From positions 4,986,354 through 5,050,353 of the forward strand of contig OX457031.1 in assembly GCA_949752745.1 (NCBI GenBank): a stretch of DNA of 64,000 bases. Direction: 5' to 3'. Source of the DNA: Protula sp. h YS-2021 (Eukaryota; Annelida; Polychaeta; Sabellida; Serpulidae). The notes under the pieces are model-generated. The model searched no databases. It had not been told where the DNA came from and saw nothing but the letters and a program-made list of their open reading frames with translations. The position numbers and the translations under genes are program-made. The first letter of the stretch is position 1; every line of letters starts with the position of its first letter. Positions 1 through 13,574 of the stretch are shown piece after piece.

Positions 1-83
1 TATCTGGTCACTAAGAATTCTGTATTGTTTAGAGCTTGAGCAATAATCTTCCAAAGGGATGATACATGTATTGTATTTTACAG

Positions 84-1072
84 GGAACTATGTCGACCAA
101 CAATCTGGTATAGGTATTTGTGCATTATTTCCATTTTCGTCATTTGTATCGTAACCACAAACGCAAACGTAAACGTAGTAGTACGACAATAATAACAATA
201 AACTACAGCAATGCAAGGTAATAATAGTAATTCATTTAATGACATGATTAATTTTCATAGGAACATTTTCGTTTCATAATGTCTTTTATAATATTGATAA
301 ATATTAACTATTTCATTAAAATGTCTATTAGGAAGCCGAAGATGAGCTAAGAATATTTTATTTTAGTAATTATTCTAACCAGAAAAGAAAATATGAACGT
401 AGTTTTAACAAGAATCATCTTATATTTCAGGCAGAAAGTGTATATTTTCGTTTAAGGGAAGGCTTGGTGCGCCTGTTGGTTATTGTCTTCTTACGATGCA
501 AATTGAGCTTTCGTATCTCAATTTAATCAATGAACAATAATCACATCTAGTCCTTTTTAAATTTGGTAATGCTACGTATTGGATCTAAAAATTGTAGGCT
601 GGATAGCTGCGGTGGTTGTGCTATCAGTATTGCTATTTGCTGCTGTTGCAACAGTCGCAGTTATAGCTTTACTCTTGAAGAGGTGAAATTTTAGTACATA
701 TAAAAATATATTAACATTTTTCATATTTTCTAAATTTACAAAAGTTGAAATGTATAAATAGCTCTCGTTACTTCTTAAGTTTCGAAGTCAATATTTTAAA
801 ATGTCACAAGTATGTTTCAAATTTGATGTACTTTTCGCATAATATGACAATTTATTACACTTTCGAGAACTCAAAATGCAACTACAATGGCCAAAGAAAC
901 AGAGATGAGCAGAAAAGAAGTGACGTTGAACAGTCTAGATTCTACCCTAGGGGCCCGCCATCAGAACTCTGATAACAGCCAGAGTTCCGCGTACGAGTCC
1001 ATACAGACTGAATCGGAAATAAAATCGATTCCCGATACATATGACATTTTGAATGTGTACCAAAATGAATAA
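84..1072 (+). CDS. MEGF-like EGF-domain receptor, 3' end only (copy 1)
   Basis: Only the last three coding exons lie in the window; the rest is upstream of base 1. Exon 84-107 is a 24-bp microexon (phase 1 to 1). Exon 598-682 encodes one transmembrane helix (GWIAAVVVLSVLLFAAVATV followed by a Lys-Arg stop-transfer end). Exon 868-1072 encodes the cytoplasmic tail and stops with TAA. Flanking signals are cag/GT, gtag/GTGAAA and a weak cgag acceptor at 867. The tail has YESI, YDIL and a terminal YQNE, resembling the tyrosine signalling motifs of MEGF10/Draper-type engulfment receptors. The same three exons recur in the complete paralogue at 11193-12188, which fixes the model. A receptor role is inferred from family resemblance. 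AATAAA at 1170-1175 is a likely polyadenylation signal. Confidence 0.72.
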
Positions 1073-1169
1073 ATGACTTCATTAGAAAAATCAAATGATT
1101 GTTTACAAGAGCAGGTATCATTTATTAGGAATTACATTTGTTAGGGATGACAAAAATTTATAATGTTTG

Positions 1170-1175
1170 AATAAA
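1170..1175 (+). terminator. polyadenylation signal AATAAA of MEGF-like copy 1
   Basis: AATAAA lies 98 bases after the stop codon, in the context TTTGAATAAAAACACCATGATATATAT. The matching context with AATAAA follows copy 2 at 12414-12419, so the site is conserved between the paralogues. Confidence 0.5.
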
Positions 1176-1683
1176 AACACCATGATATATATATTTTTAT
1201 ATTAAACCCCTGTGTATGATGCACAAAACATTGCCCAATAACATCATGTTTATCTATGTAATATAACATAACCTGATGTGTTATTAATGTTATTAATGCA
1301 TTATTATTGCTCAAAATATACCATTATTGTAAACAACCCGTTTTCTTTATTGTCTTTATTTTGCATTCATGTATATAATGAAAGACCGCTTAAACGAGAA
1401 AACAAACAAGAGCACAAGATAAAACGTGAAACAAACAAAAAATGTGCATGGCATAGTAAATTTATTTCTGAATCATTGATTATAGAGTGGGAAAGCATTC
1501 ATCTTGAAGCCTAAATATAAATCATTTTAAGAAGTGAATACTTGAACTGGGTTGGTTTGCACGCTGGCTGTTTAATCATTTTTTACGATAGTTAAGATAA
1601 TTTAAATGATCCTCATCTCTATAGCATAATCAATTTTTAACAATTGTTCTATTTTCCTAAATAACGCATTTTGTATATTTAAT

Positions 1684-1865
1684 TTACACTGGGTTGCTAC
1701 AGATAGTCACTATTTTACTCATTATTTCTTTACACTTGGTAGCTACAGTTACTTATTGTTTTACTCATTATATGTTTACACTGGGTGGCCACAGATACTA
1801 ATTGTTTTAGTCATTATTTGTTCACATTGGGTGGCTACAGATACTCATTGTTTCAACGAGAAAAC
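1684..1865. repeat. 46-bp minisatellite, four copies
   Basis: Units start near 1684, 1730, 1776 and 1821 with 'ttacactgggtggctacagatac' and continue 'tcattgttttactcatta'. The period is 45-46 bp. The paralogous position near 12902 has a single unit. Confidence 0.8.
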
Positions 1866-3004
1866 ACATCAGTGCACCACTGCAAAGCTGCACCTAATAA
1901 ATTCGCATTATATCTGAAATCACGAAAATGATCAAGTTTGCAGCCTTTCTTTATTAATCCCTCAGTGGCTTATTTCACTATGATAAATTCTATCCAAAAA
2001 ATTTTAAAAAGTATTTATTTCTGCATTAAAATAATAGCATTGATACTTGTGAAACAATCAATAAACATGAATATATAGTATAATAGCTTTAACACTGAAT
2101 TTTTTGAAGTGTTACACAGAAACGTTTAATGCATTTCCCTTCACAGCAACATGCGTCTACCGATTGCTCTAGATTGCCCAGCACGTATTGTGCTCGTCCT
2201 CTACCAGCATTACGAAGTTTCTTTGAAAGATATAAAGTCGACGAATTCGTCTTATTTGGCACGAGGGGGTTCTGATCTGCCTAGACTCGCTGACGATAGG
2301 CAATAATGTGCAAAAGTTTTTGGGGGATATTTTGGTCATGATTCTTCACTTTGCATAAAAACAAACACAATAAAACTACTTCTGTTTAACTCCGGAAAAT
2401 TGTCTTCTTAACGCAGGTTTTCACCTTTCTGTAAACCCATCCTTCAACACAATTTTGGATCAACACCTGTTTCCCCCTCCTCTCCCCAGAATAAGTACAA
2501 CAGTTCTATGTCCAACAGGCATGTTTATGCATGTCGTCATCGTATTGAAATGCGCAGTTATATTGCGTATCCTGTTAAAAGTCAGGATATGAAAGCTCTG
2601 TTTTATACACAGTTTTAAACAGAGAAACTGGAATATGTGTGGATCAATATATAAATTAAAAAAATGAAAGAATTGTTTTTACAGTCAAATGCAAAAGGAA
2701 TGATAATAAATTAAGGCAATACAAAGTAAACTGAACATCAACATGAAGAATGATTTTTCTATATTATCCTGGAACATTAAAGTTTTGTTTCACGGTATAC
2801 CTGTTGTGGAGAACCTATCATGCAGATGCGTAGGAGGAGCGGCCCACTTCGAATTTAGAGTAGGAAATTATTCCATTCCCAGAGTATTTTACTTATTGGA
2901 GTTTGAAACCATTCTATTACTTACAAATATTTAGCTCCATTTAAGCATAATTATACATCAAAGAGCTGTAAATTATGCATAAATTATCACATGAAACAAA
3001 AATA

Positions 3005-3125
3005 TTGTTCCGTGGTATGGGACCAAACCCTGGTTTTGCTGCCCCTTGAAACATAAGGGCACTCGGAACATGCTAAAGCTCCAACCAATGTGCGCTTCCT
3101 CTCGCAAAGAGCAGAGATACAATAT
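3005..3125 (-). mobile_element. possible tRNA-derived SINE fragment
   Basis: On the minus strand this reads like a degenerate tRNA head: an A-box-like 'TGGTTGGAGC' and, about 60 bases later, a B-box-like 'GGTTTGGTCCC'. The paralogous position near 14871 has only the two ends ('ggtatgggg' and 'ctatgtgcg'), consistent with insertion here or internal deletion there. Assignment is tentative. Confidence 0.25.
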
Positions 3126-6100
3126 TTTTCCTATGCAATAAAATGTTATTTCACGGAAATTTTATGATAAAAGTTTAATTCAATCCTTCTATTGTATATC
3201 AAACTAAAATAAGGGTCTCATCCGAGCGACATACTTCTGAAATCAAATTTCTTATTTGGTCTTTTAGTTTATAGCCTTAGTGTCCTACACAGTGAAATTA
3301 GTAACTGCAACTAAGTTTTTCCAGTAAATCTTCAAATCACTGTCTTATGGTATCTCTATTATATGTTGCACTTGTAATTATGTATTTATCCCATCTAAAA
3401 TTAAATTTATTAAGTTTAAAACTTAAGAGTACAACATGTTCTAATCAGACAAATATTGACCTGTCCTAAGAACCGCTCTCGTCATTAAGATCTTTTACAT
3501 GCATGAACCCACAAACACAAATATGGTATCAGTATGAAGATTATAAAATATGAAAGATTTTATTATTAGATTTTTATCAAATTGGAAATTGAGATATAGA
3601 ATGCAGTTCAACTTGTAATTTTATGAAGTAAAATCGGTGCTTACGGTGTTTCAATCACATTCAGGAATATAAGATGAAAGAGCAACAAATAAACTTGCCA
3701 AATCCATGGCAGCATAAAATAACATTGGGGCCAATCCAATTTGTCGAAATGTATAAAACTTATCAGCTTTAAACCGATATTACTTACATATTAGAACATT
3801 AACAACGTAACATGTGTGTACAAACATGACGTCTTATCATTGCAGTTACAATGCTTTTAGAATAGTATGCTTTTAGAATACGTTATTGTTTCGAAATAAA
3901 TAATAGGAATGTTACTGTGTGAAGAGTCAATGGTTAATCTTTGGTATCTGTCTTGATTACGCTCCTTCTATGTGTGTCACGTCACCATAGCAATAATCAT
4001 GTCATGTTTACATTTGGGCGAAGGGATATTTCTTGTAACAATTATGTGTCTATTTAATATTCAAAGGGCTAGAAATGCATCTTGAATTTTGGTGAATTCT
4101 AATGTTACAATTAAAATATCTCAAGGTAAAACATAACCAAAGGCTTGCTTTACCCAAAATGAGCATCAGTTTTACTTAGATGGGAATTGGTTGTCAGTAT
4201 TCTGCATTTTTGTTAGACATCAATGTATGAAGTTGCTTCAGGTCATAATATCTCACGGTGTTCTTGCCAATGGATTGACTGAATGAATGTGCTTTCGGCA
4301 CACTGATGCAACCCACGATTTCTGTTATTAACAGGTGCTACGGTATCACAGAAGACTACAGGTAGTCTAGTCTTGCTATAACAACTAAAAACACAAAAAG
4401 CGCAAGCCTCATAAGTCTTCCTGTTGTAATACATTAATACTAACTGCCAATGTTCATTGCGCAAATATTTATTACGCTGTATGTAATCAGTCGTAATCAT
4501 CCAACGGATATTTCATACATATTTAAATAGCATAGAAAAGATATGGTACAAAGTAAATGTATTTCTTTTCTCGTCTTCATCTATTTCAAGCGGTTAGATA
4601 AAGCGATTTTTTCTAAAGCGTTTACAAGTATAGATTCAAATATAATACAAATAGACTGTACACGGAAGTTTTAAAGCTTTGCTACTAGAGGTCAATTGTT
4701 ATTAAAAATAACTTCAATAATAATTTTACTTCAACATAAAACGGGATAAGTCTTGGGATCTTACATAATGTCGTAGTTGTATCTATTTCCAATGCAGTAA
4801 GGCATTGATTTAATTTTATCAATTGGAATCTAAATGGATGAGATCAGAACAAAATTATAGTTATTTGTCATGATTCCTTTACCGATTCTTTTATAAATAT
4901 ACAAAACGTAGTTCGGGGTGTCGGTGATCCAGTAAAACATATATCAAATATTTAATTATTAATATTAAAGGCAAATCACTGTATTGTATAAATAAGGAAA
5001 TGTATATTATTTAATATTATTAATCAATTATAATAACAATATTGTCAATTATTAACGAATATAATATAAAATCTTTAACAAAAAGATGTATTTCTCATAG
5101 CAATATTTTAACAATTTAGCAGTAAAATAATATTACAGACATCAACAGGTTTCTTGGTATGAAACAGAATTGCTGATATCAATTAAAGAAATAATTTTAG
5201 GGCATTTGTTTTGCTGATGTCATGCTCTCAAAAATTGGAATAAGGATAATATATTATTATAATATCATTAAATAGTGATCAATTAATAACTTTTGACATC
5301 AATATTAAATTTGATGAAACCTATATAATGTTTAATTTTGATAATTACGGACAAAACACATCTTTTTTTATTAAGAAATGAAAGCGATATAATTTCTAAG
5401 AAGTTACGGAAAGAATACCCAAATTTCAGAGGGGTTTTCTACGTATAATTGAACGGATTTGAAGGAGAACGTTTGCTATGTTTTCGAGAAATGGTGGACG
5501 CGTTTTGAGCATTGTAATTCTATTGTGTTTCTACTTAAGGACTTCTCTGCAAGCAGGTAAGCAACAGTTCTCTTGAAGGCCTCCTAATTGGAACGGAACA
5601 AATTATTGAATTATCGGCTGAAATTCTTTTACTTAAAGATTTCCCAATTTATTAATCTCTGCATTTGTTTGGATGGCCTTAATGCAAAAGTTATCAGAGA
5701 AAACATGTTACCAGTTACAGTGATTTTAGAGTTACCACAAGACAACGTCTTTTCTGTATTTCGTGTTCATTCCAATAAACGATCGTGATAAAAAATACAT
5801 CTCTTTTGATCTCTGAATAAAAAATAGAGATGTACCATCATAATCATGACTTTTCAGTAATAGCCTAAAACATCAGATGTTTTCACGGACTGCTATATTT
5901 CTTCCGTTAATAATAAGATAAGCCAAAAAAACTTTTTAAGTTCACGCATGGAAATCATCGTTAGATAATACTAAGGGAAAAAAGAGCTCAGTAAGACTCT
6001 TTGTGACTTGTCTCATCAGTTTGCATCAAGCCTAATCTGGTGCATCAAAGCTTAGAGAATGTTTTATTGTATTTTTGGCTCATTTCGTTTTAACATATTT

Positions 6101-7310
6101 TCTGTATTAATCAATAAAAATGTTTCATGAATTGTTGTTCCTATAAATTTGCATTTTAGATATATGTATAATATTTTGTTCACAATTTGCCAATAAAGAA
6201 TAGCAATGGGTAAACAACAAACATAGTTATCAATGTCACTCGTTTTTTAATTGAATTACTTGGAAAAGGTTGAAAATGCTGAATTTCAACCGATAATTGA
6301 ATTATTGCTTCTACGTGTTTCTTTCATTACTTTAGATCTTAAAGAAAGAAATTAAATAAAGTATAGTGTGGCTGTTGTCTCACGTATAGTGTATCTCCCC
6401 CTAGCCGCATTGGTGAGGTGGATGTGTATATATTGGCTCTGTCTATTTCTTATCCAGTACCAAGCTTAACCAATTTTAGCTATCCCTTGAGGGTAAAAAT
6501 AGTTGTTTGAGGAATGTATTGCTGAGCTGTCACCTACTAAGACTGTGGAAGTCAGTCTTTCATATACAGATGACTGCGTAAACGACAAACGAGTGAACTG
6601 TAGGAATAAAAAGAAAAATGAATTAGCAATCAATCAATCAGTCAATAACACACCTGAAAACGCAACAATAATTAAGTCATTTAAAAGGCGGTCCTATGAG
6701 ATCTTCAAAGAGTTGCTGGTTTAATTGATTTAGCAACAAATTACTGTGAAACTAATTAATTTTTTAGTGCTTTGAATGAGTGAATTACTAAGGACTGAAA
6801 GTACATTTTTTACATTGTAGTCCTTTTTATTTAAAATTCAACCTCATATTTTAATTCAACCTCTGGCTATTATGAACTTTTATCATTTCTAATCAGAACC
6901 TAAGCTGTTATGACTACATAATATATCTTGATTAAGAATAAGCAGACACAATGTGTTGGCTTTTGTAACTGGTCAATTTATTCCTCTGTTGTAGAACAAT
7001 GTCAGCTGATAAAACCGGACACAAGAGACGTTCCAGGTCCCATGAATATGAATCCAGGAAGCAACCTCAACTTGTTCCCAACCCTCGCAGCACCGATGTC
7101 AGGCAGATTAAAGAACATAACATTTTATGCTCACTCAACCGGAAGTGGATATGTATCGTACTGGAAAATACTAGCTAACGACTCTTTCGAGCTGGTGACA
7201 AAAGTAGAAATTTTTTCTAGAAGAGCAAACAGTTTGCAGGTCATATATTTTTAATTTAAACTTTCAAACATTGAATGAGAAAAAGTAATTAATTACATTA
7301 ATTTTGGTCC

Positions 7311-7662
7311 ATTAATTTGTTGTGGTGCATTAGTTTATTCACAAGGGGTGGTAACGCGCTACTATGCGTCTCCTTCGCTTTTTTAAAACAACCTATAAAA
7401 GCGTCGTGCTAACTTTGAAATAACCTATCTCTTTTAACCAAACGCGAAGTATAGTTTTAAAAGAACTCCTTATTTATGGAAAAGGTACAGTATCGAATGG
7501 AAAATGCTACCTTTTAATGAAATTGGTACTTCGTGCGTACCGTGTCTAATCTCTTCTTTCTCCTCATTTTTATACACTCCTAGTAACACATTTCGTAGCA
7601 AGTACTCCCCCTCTCTGGTTCAGGGACCTCTTCAATTTATTCACAAGGGCACCACAATTAAT
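7311..7662. mobile_element. small inverted-repeat element in an intron (possible MITE)
   Basis: The ends are 'attaatttgttgtggtgc' (7311-7328) and 'gcaccacaattaat' (7649-7662), imperfect reverse complements. A direct repeat 'tttattcacaaggg' sits just inside both ends. It has no coding capacity. Terminal match is short, so the call is tentative. Confidence 0.3.
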
Positions 7663-8689
7663 TCTTTTGTCGAAAATCTATAGTTGATGAAAAGCAGTAA
7701 AAGGCAATGCCAATTCATGAATCGAATGCACCTGCTCGCATGTCTCGATGTAAGCTTCAACCCTCTTTTTGTACTGTTCAGAGTACTACCTTGGACAAAC
7801 TGATGAGAAAACCTTGAAAAAGTGTGTTCAATTATGAAAACTCACAAACTGAAACCAAAACATTCATAAGCTGAAACCTTTCTAGAAGATGTAGGTGTTA
7901 AACACGCTTTTTCACCTATGCAAAAATATAGAAAATTTTAATTGTATTTTAAACCAAAACTACAATTTTGGTAATATATGATTTGTAGATGGCATAAGAG
8001 AATAACGATGTTCTAGAGTTCAATTTGATATGCTATTTCATTATTTTTTCCTTTGGTAGTGGTTCGCTGTGGAAGGCAATCATTACGTCAATGTTGGGAA
8101 CGTGCTTGGTGTTCATTACAAAGAGAATGTGCAATTTGGAATCGTGGCATCTGAATCAACATATTTTGACAGAACCAACGGCACATCAGTGTATGAGTAT
8201 CATTCATCTACCTTATGGAAAGACAATGATTGGGTTGAAGGACAAATCATTAATCTACCTGGCAAAAGCAGGTATAGAAAAGGTGTAGCCCTGCATATTG
8301 AAATATGCTGTAAGTATGAAAATACATCCTTATCTAAAGTATTCCATTTCTCTTGTTAAGTATGTGGTCAGTTTGAGCCAAAGCTGTAAGCTTTTAATTT
8401 GAAATAACAGCAAATATGTCGTTATACAACCATGTCACAAATTCCCAAATTCCTGCAGTTTGGAGTTATCCCTCCGATGATGCTTTGTAAGACAGGATGC
8501 ACCAGACAAAAACTATTCTGCGTTTTGACTAAAATTCAGGTTTGACTTACGAAGTCTTTAACTGAAAAGTATCTACTTCATATTAAAATTTAGCAATGCG
8601 TATTTGAACTGACTGAGGAGAAGAAAGAAGTTTCTTCATGGTTTTATTCGTTATTGCACGTGTCATGTTCAAAGATTTGTTCATCTCAA

Positions 8690-8845
8690 ATGGCAAAACA
8701 GGATTGGGAATCTTGCTCCCAGAGCTATTCTGGTAACTGTATTAAAGGTAAACCAGAGCTTTATGGTAACTGCATTAAAGGCGAACCATGTTCACTGCGA
8801 GAAACGCATGCAGAGACGGCTATCACATCTCCGTACCATTGTTTT
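8690..8845 (+). pseudogene. relic EGF exon in intron of MEGF-like copy 2
   Basis: One frame reads WESCSQSYSGNCIKG, like SxxCSQSCSxxCINGE of the intact EGF exon at 9030-9179. An internal near-duplication gives GNCIKGKPELY then GNCIKGEPCSL, after which the frame shifts and ACRDGYHIS continues in another frame, matching the CKAGYNYA end of an intact module. The expected flanking splice sites are not evident. It is a dead EGF exon, showing that the gene once had one more module. Confidence 0.6.
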
Positions 8846-9010
8846 ACACGTTTCTGTTCTTTGCTTCAACAACAACATGGATCAACATATTTAAATCTGT
8901 AGTGAATGTTAGCGGCATTGTGGATTTGAATTGCTACTTGAGTATGTATATGGGTTTTAGGTTTCAGGTTCGTATTGGATCTAAATATGCGTTTTCAGCT
9001 TAGCTGTTAA

Positions 9011-9214
<204 letters not shown>

Positions 9215-10084
9215 TAGTTACACGATAGTTTTAAAAGTTTGTGCAATTTTTTCAGTACGTATTCATTGGAATTATGTTTTCCCTAAGAGTGCGATTCAGG
9301 AACGTATGGGGCTGATTGCACTAGTCGTTGCTCGGCAAATTGCCAAGAAGAAGGATACTGCGATCACGTGACTGGGACCTGTACTGCAGGCTGCGCTGAA
9401 GGGTATTACCCGCCACTCTGCTTACAAAATAATAATAGCATTGCTGAGTTCAAAGTTTCATTTTCTGGTTTGCTCTAAATAAATACATACTTTTTAACAC
9501 CAAAACCGGTAATTTTACACTAAAAAAAAACATTTAAAGGCGATCTAATACGTCAAGTAGACTTACAAATGTGAATTCCCCAAGTACAGCTTTTAAATTC
9601 TCCAAGTGATTTATGTTCCTTTATTGTACTTAAAGTAGTTAAAACTAAGTTATAAACTGTACCCGAAACATTTATGAAATATAAAATTAAATCTTTTGCG
9701 ATTGTAGGCTGCGAAGATGGCAAGTATGGTGAAAACTGTTCACAGTCATGCAGTGGCAATTGCCGTGGTAACAGAGCTTGTAATATAACAACAGGACATT
9801 GCAATAGTGGATGCCAGGATGGCTTCTACAAAACAAACACCTGTTTACAGAGTACTTATTACTTTAATATGGTCACATTATATTTATTGCTACAAACGTA
9901 TGCATCAAAGTTTAATTGACACACTGACACAAAATCTGGCTGTTCATATTTCTTCCTTTTTTGCAAAACAGCTGAATATATTGAAGGGTATGCACCTTTA
10001 AAAGTGTGGTAAGAGAATGAATTTCAACATATCTTTTCATAGCTGTACATAACTGAATTGTAAGTCGAACCAATTGAACATTCA

Positions 10085-10087
<3 letters not shown>

Positions 10088-10155
<68 letters not shown>

Positions 10156-10187
10156 TAATAATAAATAAATAAATAAATAAATAAATA
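10088..10187. repeat. (AAT)n then (AAAT)n microsatellite
   Basis: About 65 bases of AAT repeat are followed by AAAT repeats, ending directly in the polypyrimidine-poor acceptor 'gacatatttag' of the EGF exon at 10201. Confidence 0.95.
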
Positions 10188-12413
10188 ATGACATATTTAG
10201 GGTGTACTTCTGGAACGTATGGTTACAATTGTTCCCGGAGCTGTTCCGGTAATTGCATCGATGGCAGCATGTGTTCATCGCGAGATGGAGCTTGTGAGAT
10301 GGGATGCCGTGAAGGCTATGATTATGACGCAGCAGCCAACTGTAGCATACGTAATACATATTATTGTTGAGCAAAGATAAAAGGTTCAATGTAGAGTTAA
10401 CCAGAAATATTGACTAGACAGAAAATTAATAAACTGTCGACGAAGAGCATTAAACAGGAAGTAATACTATACTGCTACAATACTATCACAAACTAGAAAT
10501 TATTTATTATTAGTTGTTGATACAGCGGCTATTGCAACATAAACAAAAATATTGTAGCTTGTAAACGGAACTTAAAATTTTGAACCTGTTATAAATGATA
10601 AAACCTATTTATACAACCTATTTATATTATTGTAAGTAATTTGTCTTCAGATTAAGAAATTAATAGAACTGTATCAAAACTGTATATAAAATGTTCAATT
10701 ATGCAAATATATCTGTAGTAACTGTGCATGTGTGCATATTTTAGAATGTGGTCATTCAAAATTTGGAAGAGCGTGCGCTCATACGTGTCACTGTAAGAGC
10801 AACGCAAGCTGCAATCCAGTGACTGGAGAGTGTCGTAATGGATGCGACAAAAACTAGCATGGCGTCTCGTGTTCCGTTAGCTCAGGTCAAATTCAAGGTA
10901 GGGCTACGTTCAGTAACTTTCATTGGAGTCACACTTTAGTTGCGCCATCGAATTTATTAACATAAATGTAATAACTCTGATTTTGAGTCATGTATCCCGT
11001 AAACGTTAAACTTTTCTTTATAGAAAAAAAATAAAAATAATCATCGTGATATTATCATCCTGTTTCATTACAACGTGAAAAGGTTAATAATATCCAAACA
11101 AGATTCTGAAATCTGGTCACTAAGAATTTTGCATTGCATAGTGCTTGAGCACTGATCTTCCAGAATGATGACACACATATTGTATTCTACAGGGAACTAT
11201 GTCGCCCACAAATCTGGTACAGGTATTTGTATTTTTGTCATTTGTATCGTAACCAAAAACGTAAACGTAATAGGTATAAAACACATAATATTAATAACGA
11301 CAGTAATAACATTAAACTATAGTAATGCAAGATAATAATAGTAATTCATTTAATAACATGATAATTTTTTATGGGATCATTTTTGTATCATAATATTTTT
11401 CATAATATTGGTAAATATTTACTACTTCCTTAAAATTTCTATTTGGAAGTAACCAGAAAAGAAAATAGGAACGTAGTTTTAACAAGAATCAGCTTAAATT
11501 TTAAACGGAAAGTGTATATTTTGGTTTAAGGGGTAGGCCCGGTGTGCCTGTTGGTTATTGTCTTCTTACGTTGCTAATTGAACGTTCGTTTCTCAATTTA
11601 ATGAATTACCAATAATTACATCTAGTCCTTTTTAAAATCAACTTTTGCTAATGCGAAGTATTGGGTCTAAAAGTTGTAGGCTGGATAGCTGCGGTGGTTG
11701 TGTTATCACTCTTGCTATTTGCTGCTGTTGCAACAGTCGCGGTTATAGCTTTACTCTGGAAGAGGTGAAATTATAGTATATACATATTTTCTGTTTTATT
11801 TTCAGATTTCATTTATTTTTTATAAATGTATTAATATTTGTCATACTTTTTATTTCAAAATTTGCAAAGTTAAATAGTATAGATAGCTATTTTTTAAGTT
11901 TTAAGTGAATATTTTAAAATGATACAGGTATATACCAAGTATTTACTTTTTCGCTAAATATGACAATTTATTACACTTTCTAGAACTCAAAGTACAACAA
12001 CAATGTCCGAAGAAACAGAAACGAGCAGAAAAGAGGCAACGTTTGCCCGTCTAGATTCTACCCCAAGGACCCGCCAGCAGAACTCTGACAACAGCCAGAG
12101 TTCCCTGTACGAGTCCACACAGGCTGAATCGGAAATAAAATCCACTCCCGCTACATACGACACTTTGCATGTGTATCAAAATGAATGAATGGTTTCATTA
12201 GAAAATCAATTGATTGTCTAGAAGGGCAGGTATCATTTGTTGGGAATGGTTTTGGATGTTCTGAAAAAAAGGATTAAACTAAATATGAAAGTGTTTCTAA
12301 TTTTAATTTTAAGTTTTAATTTCTTACAGACGTCCTCAGATAAGTAAATAAAGACAATTTTGGTTCCTATTTTTATCCAAAATACCTGTAAAAACAAAAA
12401 TTTATAATTTTGG

Positions 12414-12419
12414 AATAAA
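12414..12419 (+). terminator. polyadenylation signal AATAAA of MEGF-like copy 2
   Basis: AATAAA lies 226 bases after the stop codon in the same context (ATAATTTTGGAATAAAAACACCATGATATAT) as the signal after copy 1 at 1170-1175. About 130 bases more sequence lies between stop and signal than in copy 1. Confidence 0.45.
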
Positions 12420-13570
12420 AACACCATGATATATATTAAATCTTAGTATATGACGTACAAAACATTGCCCAATAATATCATGTTTGTATATGAAATATAT
12501 CATAATATGATGTGTTATTATGTTTTTCATGTATTATTAATGTTAAAATGTACCGTTATCTTAAATAACCTGTTTTCTATGTTTTCTTATGTTGCCCTAA
12601 TGTATATACTGAAAGACAGCTTAAACGAGAAAACAAACAAGAGCATAAGGTAAAATGTGCAAAAAAAAAACTTGTGTGCATGATATTGTAAATTTATTAA
12701 TAAATCTTTGATTAGAGAGAGACAATATTCGCCAAAAGCTTACATATAAATCATTTAAAGAAGAGAATACTTGAACTTGGTTGGTTTTCACACTGGCTTT
12801 TTAATCATTGTTACGATAGTTAAGATAAATCGGATGGTCTTCATCTTAAGAGAATTATCAATCTTGAACAGCTTTAACTAATTTCCTGAATGAAACATTT
12901 TGTTACACGATGTGGATACAGATACTCATTGTTTTAACGAGAAAATACATGAGTGTATCACTACATAGCTGCAGCAAAAAATTCTCATTTAATCTAAAAT
13001 TACGAGAACGATCAACTTTGCAGCCTTTCTTTGCTGTTTACTTTGTAGCTTATTCAATATGAAATGTTCTATCCAGTTTTTATTTTAAAAAATGATTTAT
13101 TTTCTGCATTAATAAGCAATAGCATTAATAGTTGTGAAATAACTAATAAACATGAATATATAATATAATAGCCTTAAACCTGAAATAAATTCATTATTAG
13201 ATCATTTTTATTTCATTGCTCTTGAAGGTTTGATGCTTTCTTTATCTTTGCCAGTAGATGTATCAACCAGTTTCTAGGAGTATGGAAGCAAAATAGAAGA
13301 AATAAACAGGCTTCATGAAGAAACGTCTCATTGCAAGTTCTAGCTTCTTTATTTTAAATTGAAGCTTAATGAAAAATAAACAGTTACCTTTTTGTTCAAG
13401 CGTTGCAAATTAAATGTTTATTGCATGTGGTTTCACAGCGACATACGCTGGTTCTCCTGGATCGATTACTTGGAGGAATTGCTTTCAGACTCTACCAGCA
13501 TTACAAAATTTTGTGCCATATATCAAAGGGGATTAAAGTATTTCGGATGGGTTCGGCCTGGGTAATAGGG
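12420..13570. other. intergenic, no gene seen
   Basis: AT-rich sequence paralogous to 1176-2275. It contains a single unit of the 46-bp repeat near 12902. No coding signal is evident. Confidence 0.5.
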
Positions 13571-13574
13571 AAAG

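Larger units (their letters stand above)
1..4100. repeat. paralogous tandem segment, copy 1
   Basis: This stretch aligns co-linearly, with many indels, to 11107-18400. Anchors are the microexon (84 vs 11193), TM exon (598 vs 11680), tail exon (868 vs 11984), the 'gtggatcaatatataa' block (2640 vs 14492), the 'aatattgacctgtcctaagaaccg' block (about 3453 vs 15320) and the 'agcaataatcatg' block (about 3990 vs 18284). It is an old tandem duplication carrying the receptor 3' end and its downstream intergenic DNA. The right boundary is approximate. Confidence 0.7.
1073..5477. other. intergenic region between MEGF-like copies 1 and 2
   Basis: Apart from the 46-bp array, one isolated minisatellite unit at 2278-2316 and a possible SINE near 3005-3125, this AT-rich stretch contains no coding signal that I can support. 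ORFs here are short and lack splice or family support. Confidence 0.5.

Noticed and set aside
6503..6724. 73-residue ORF in intron 1 of the MEGF-like gene
   Set aside because: No acceptor/donor in a matching phase and no recognisable motif; treated as chance.
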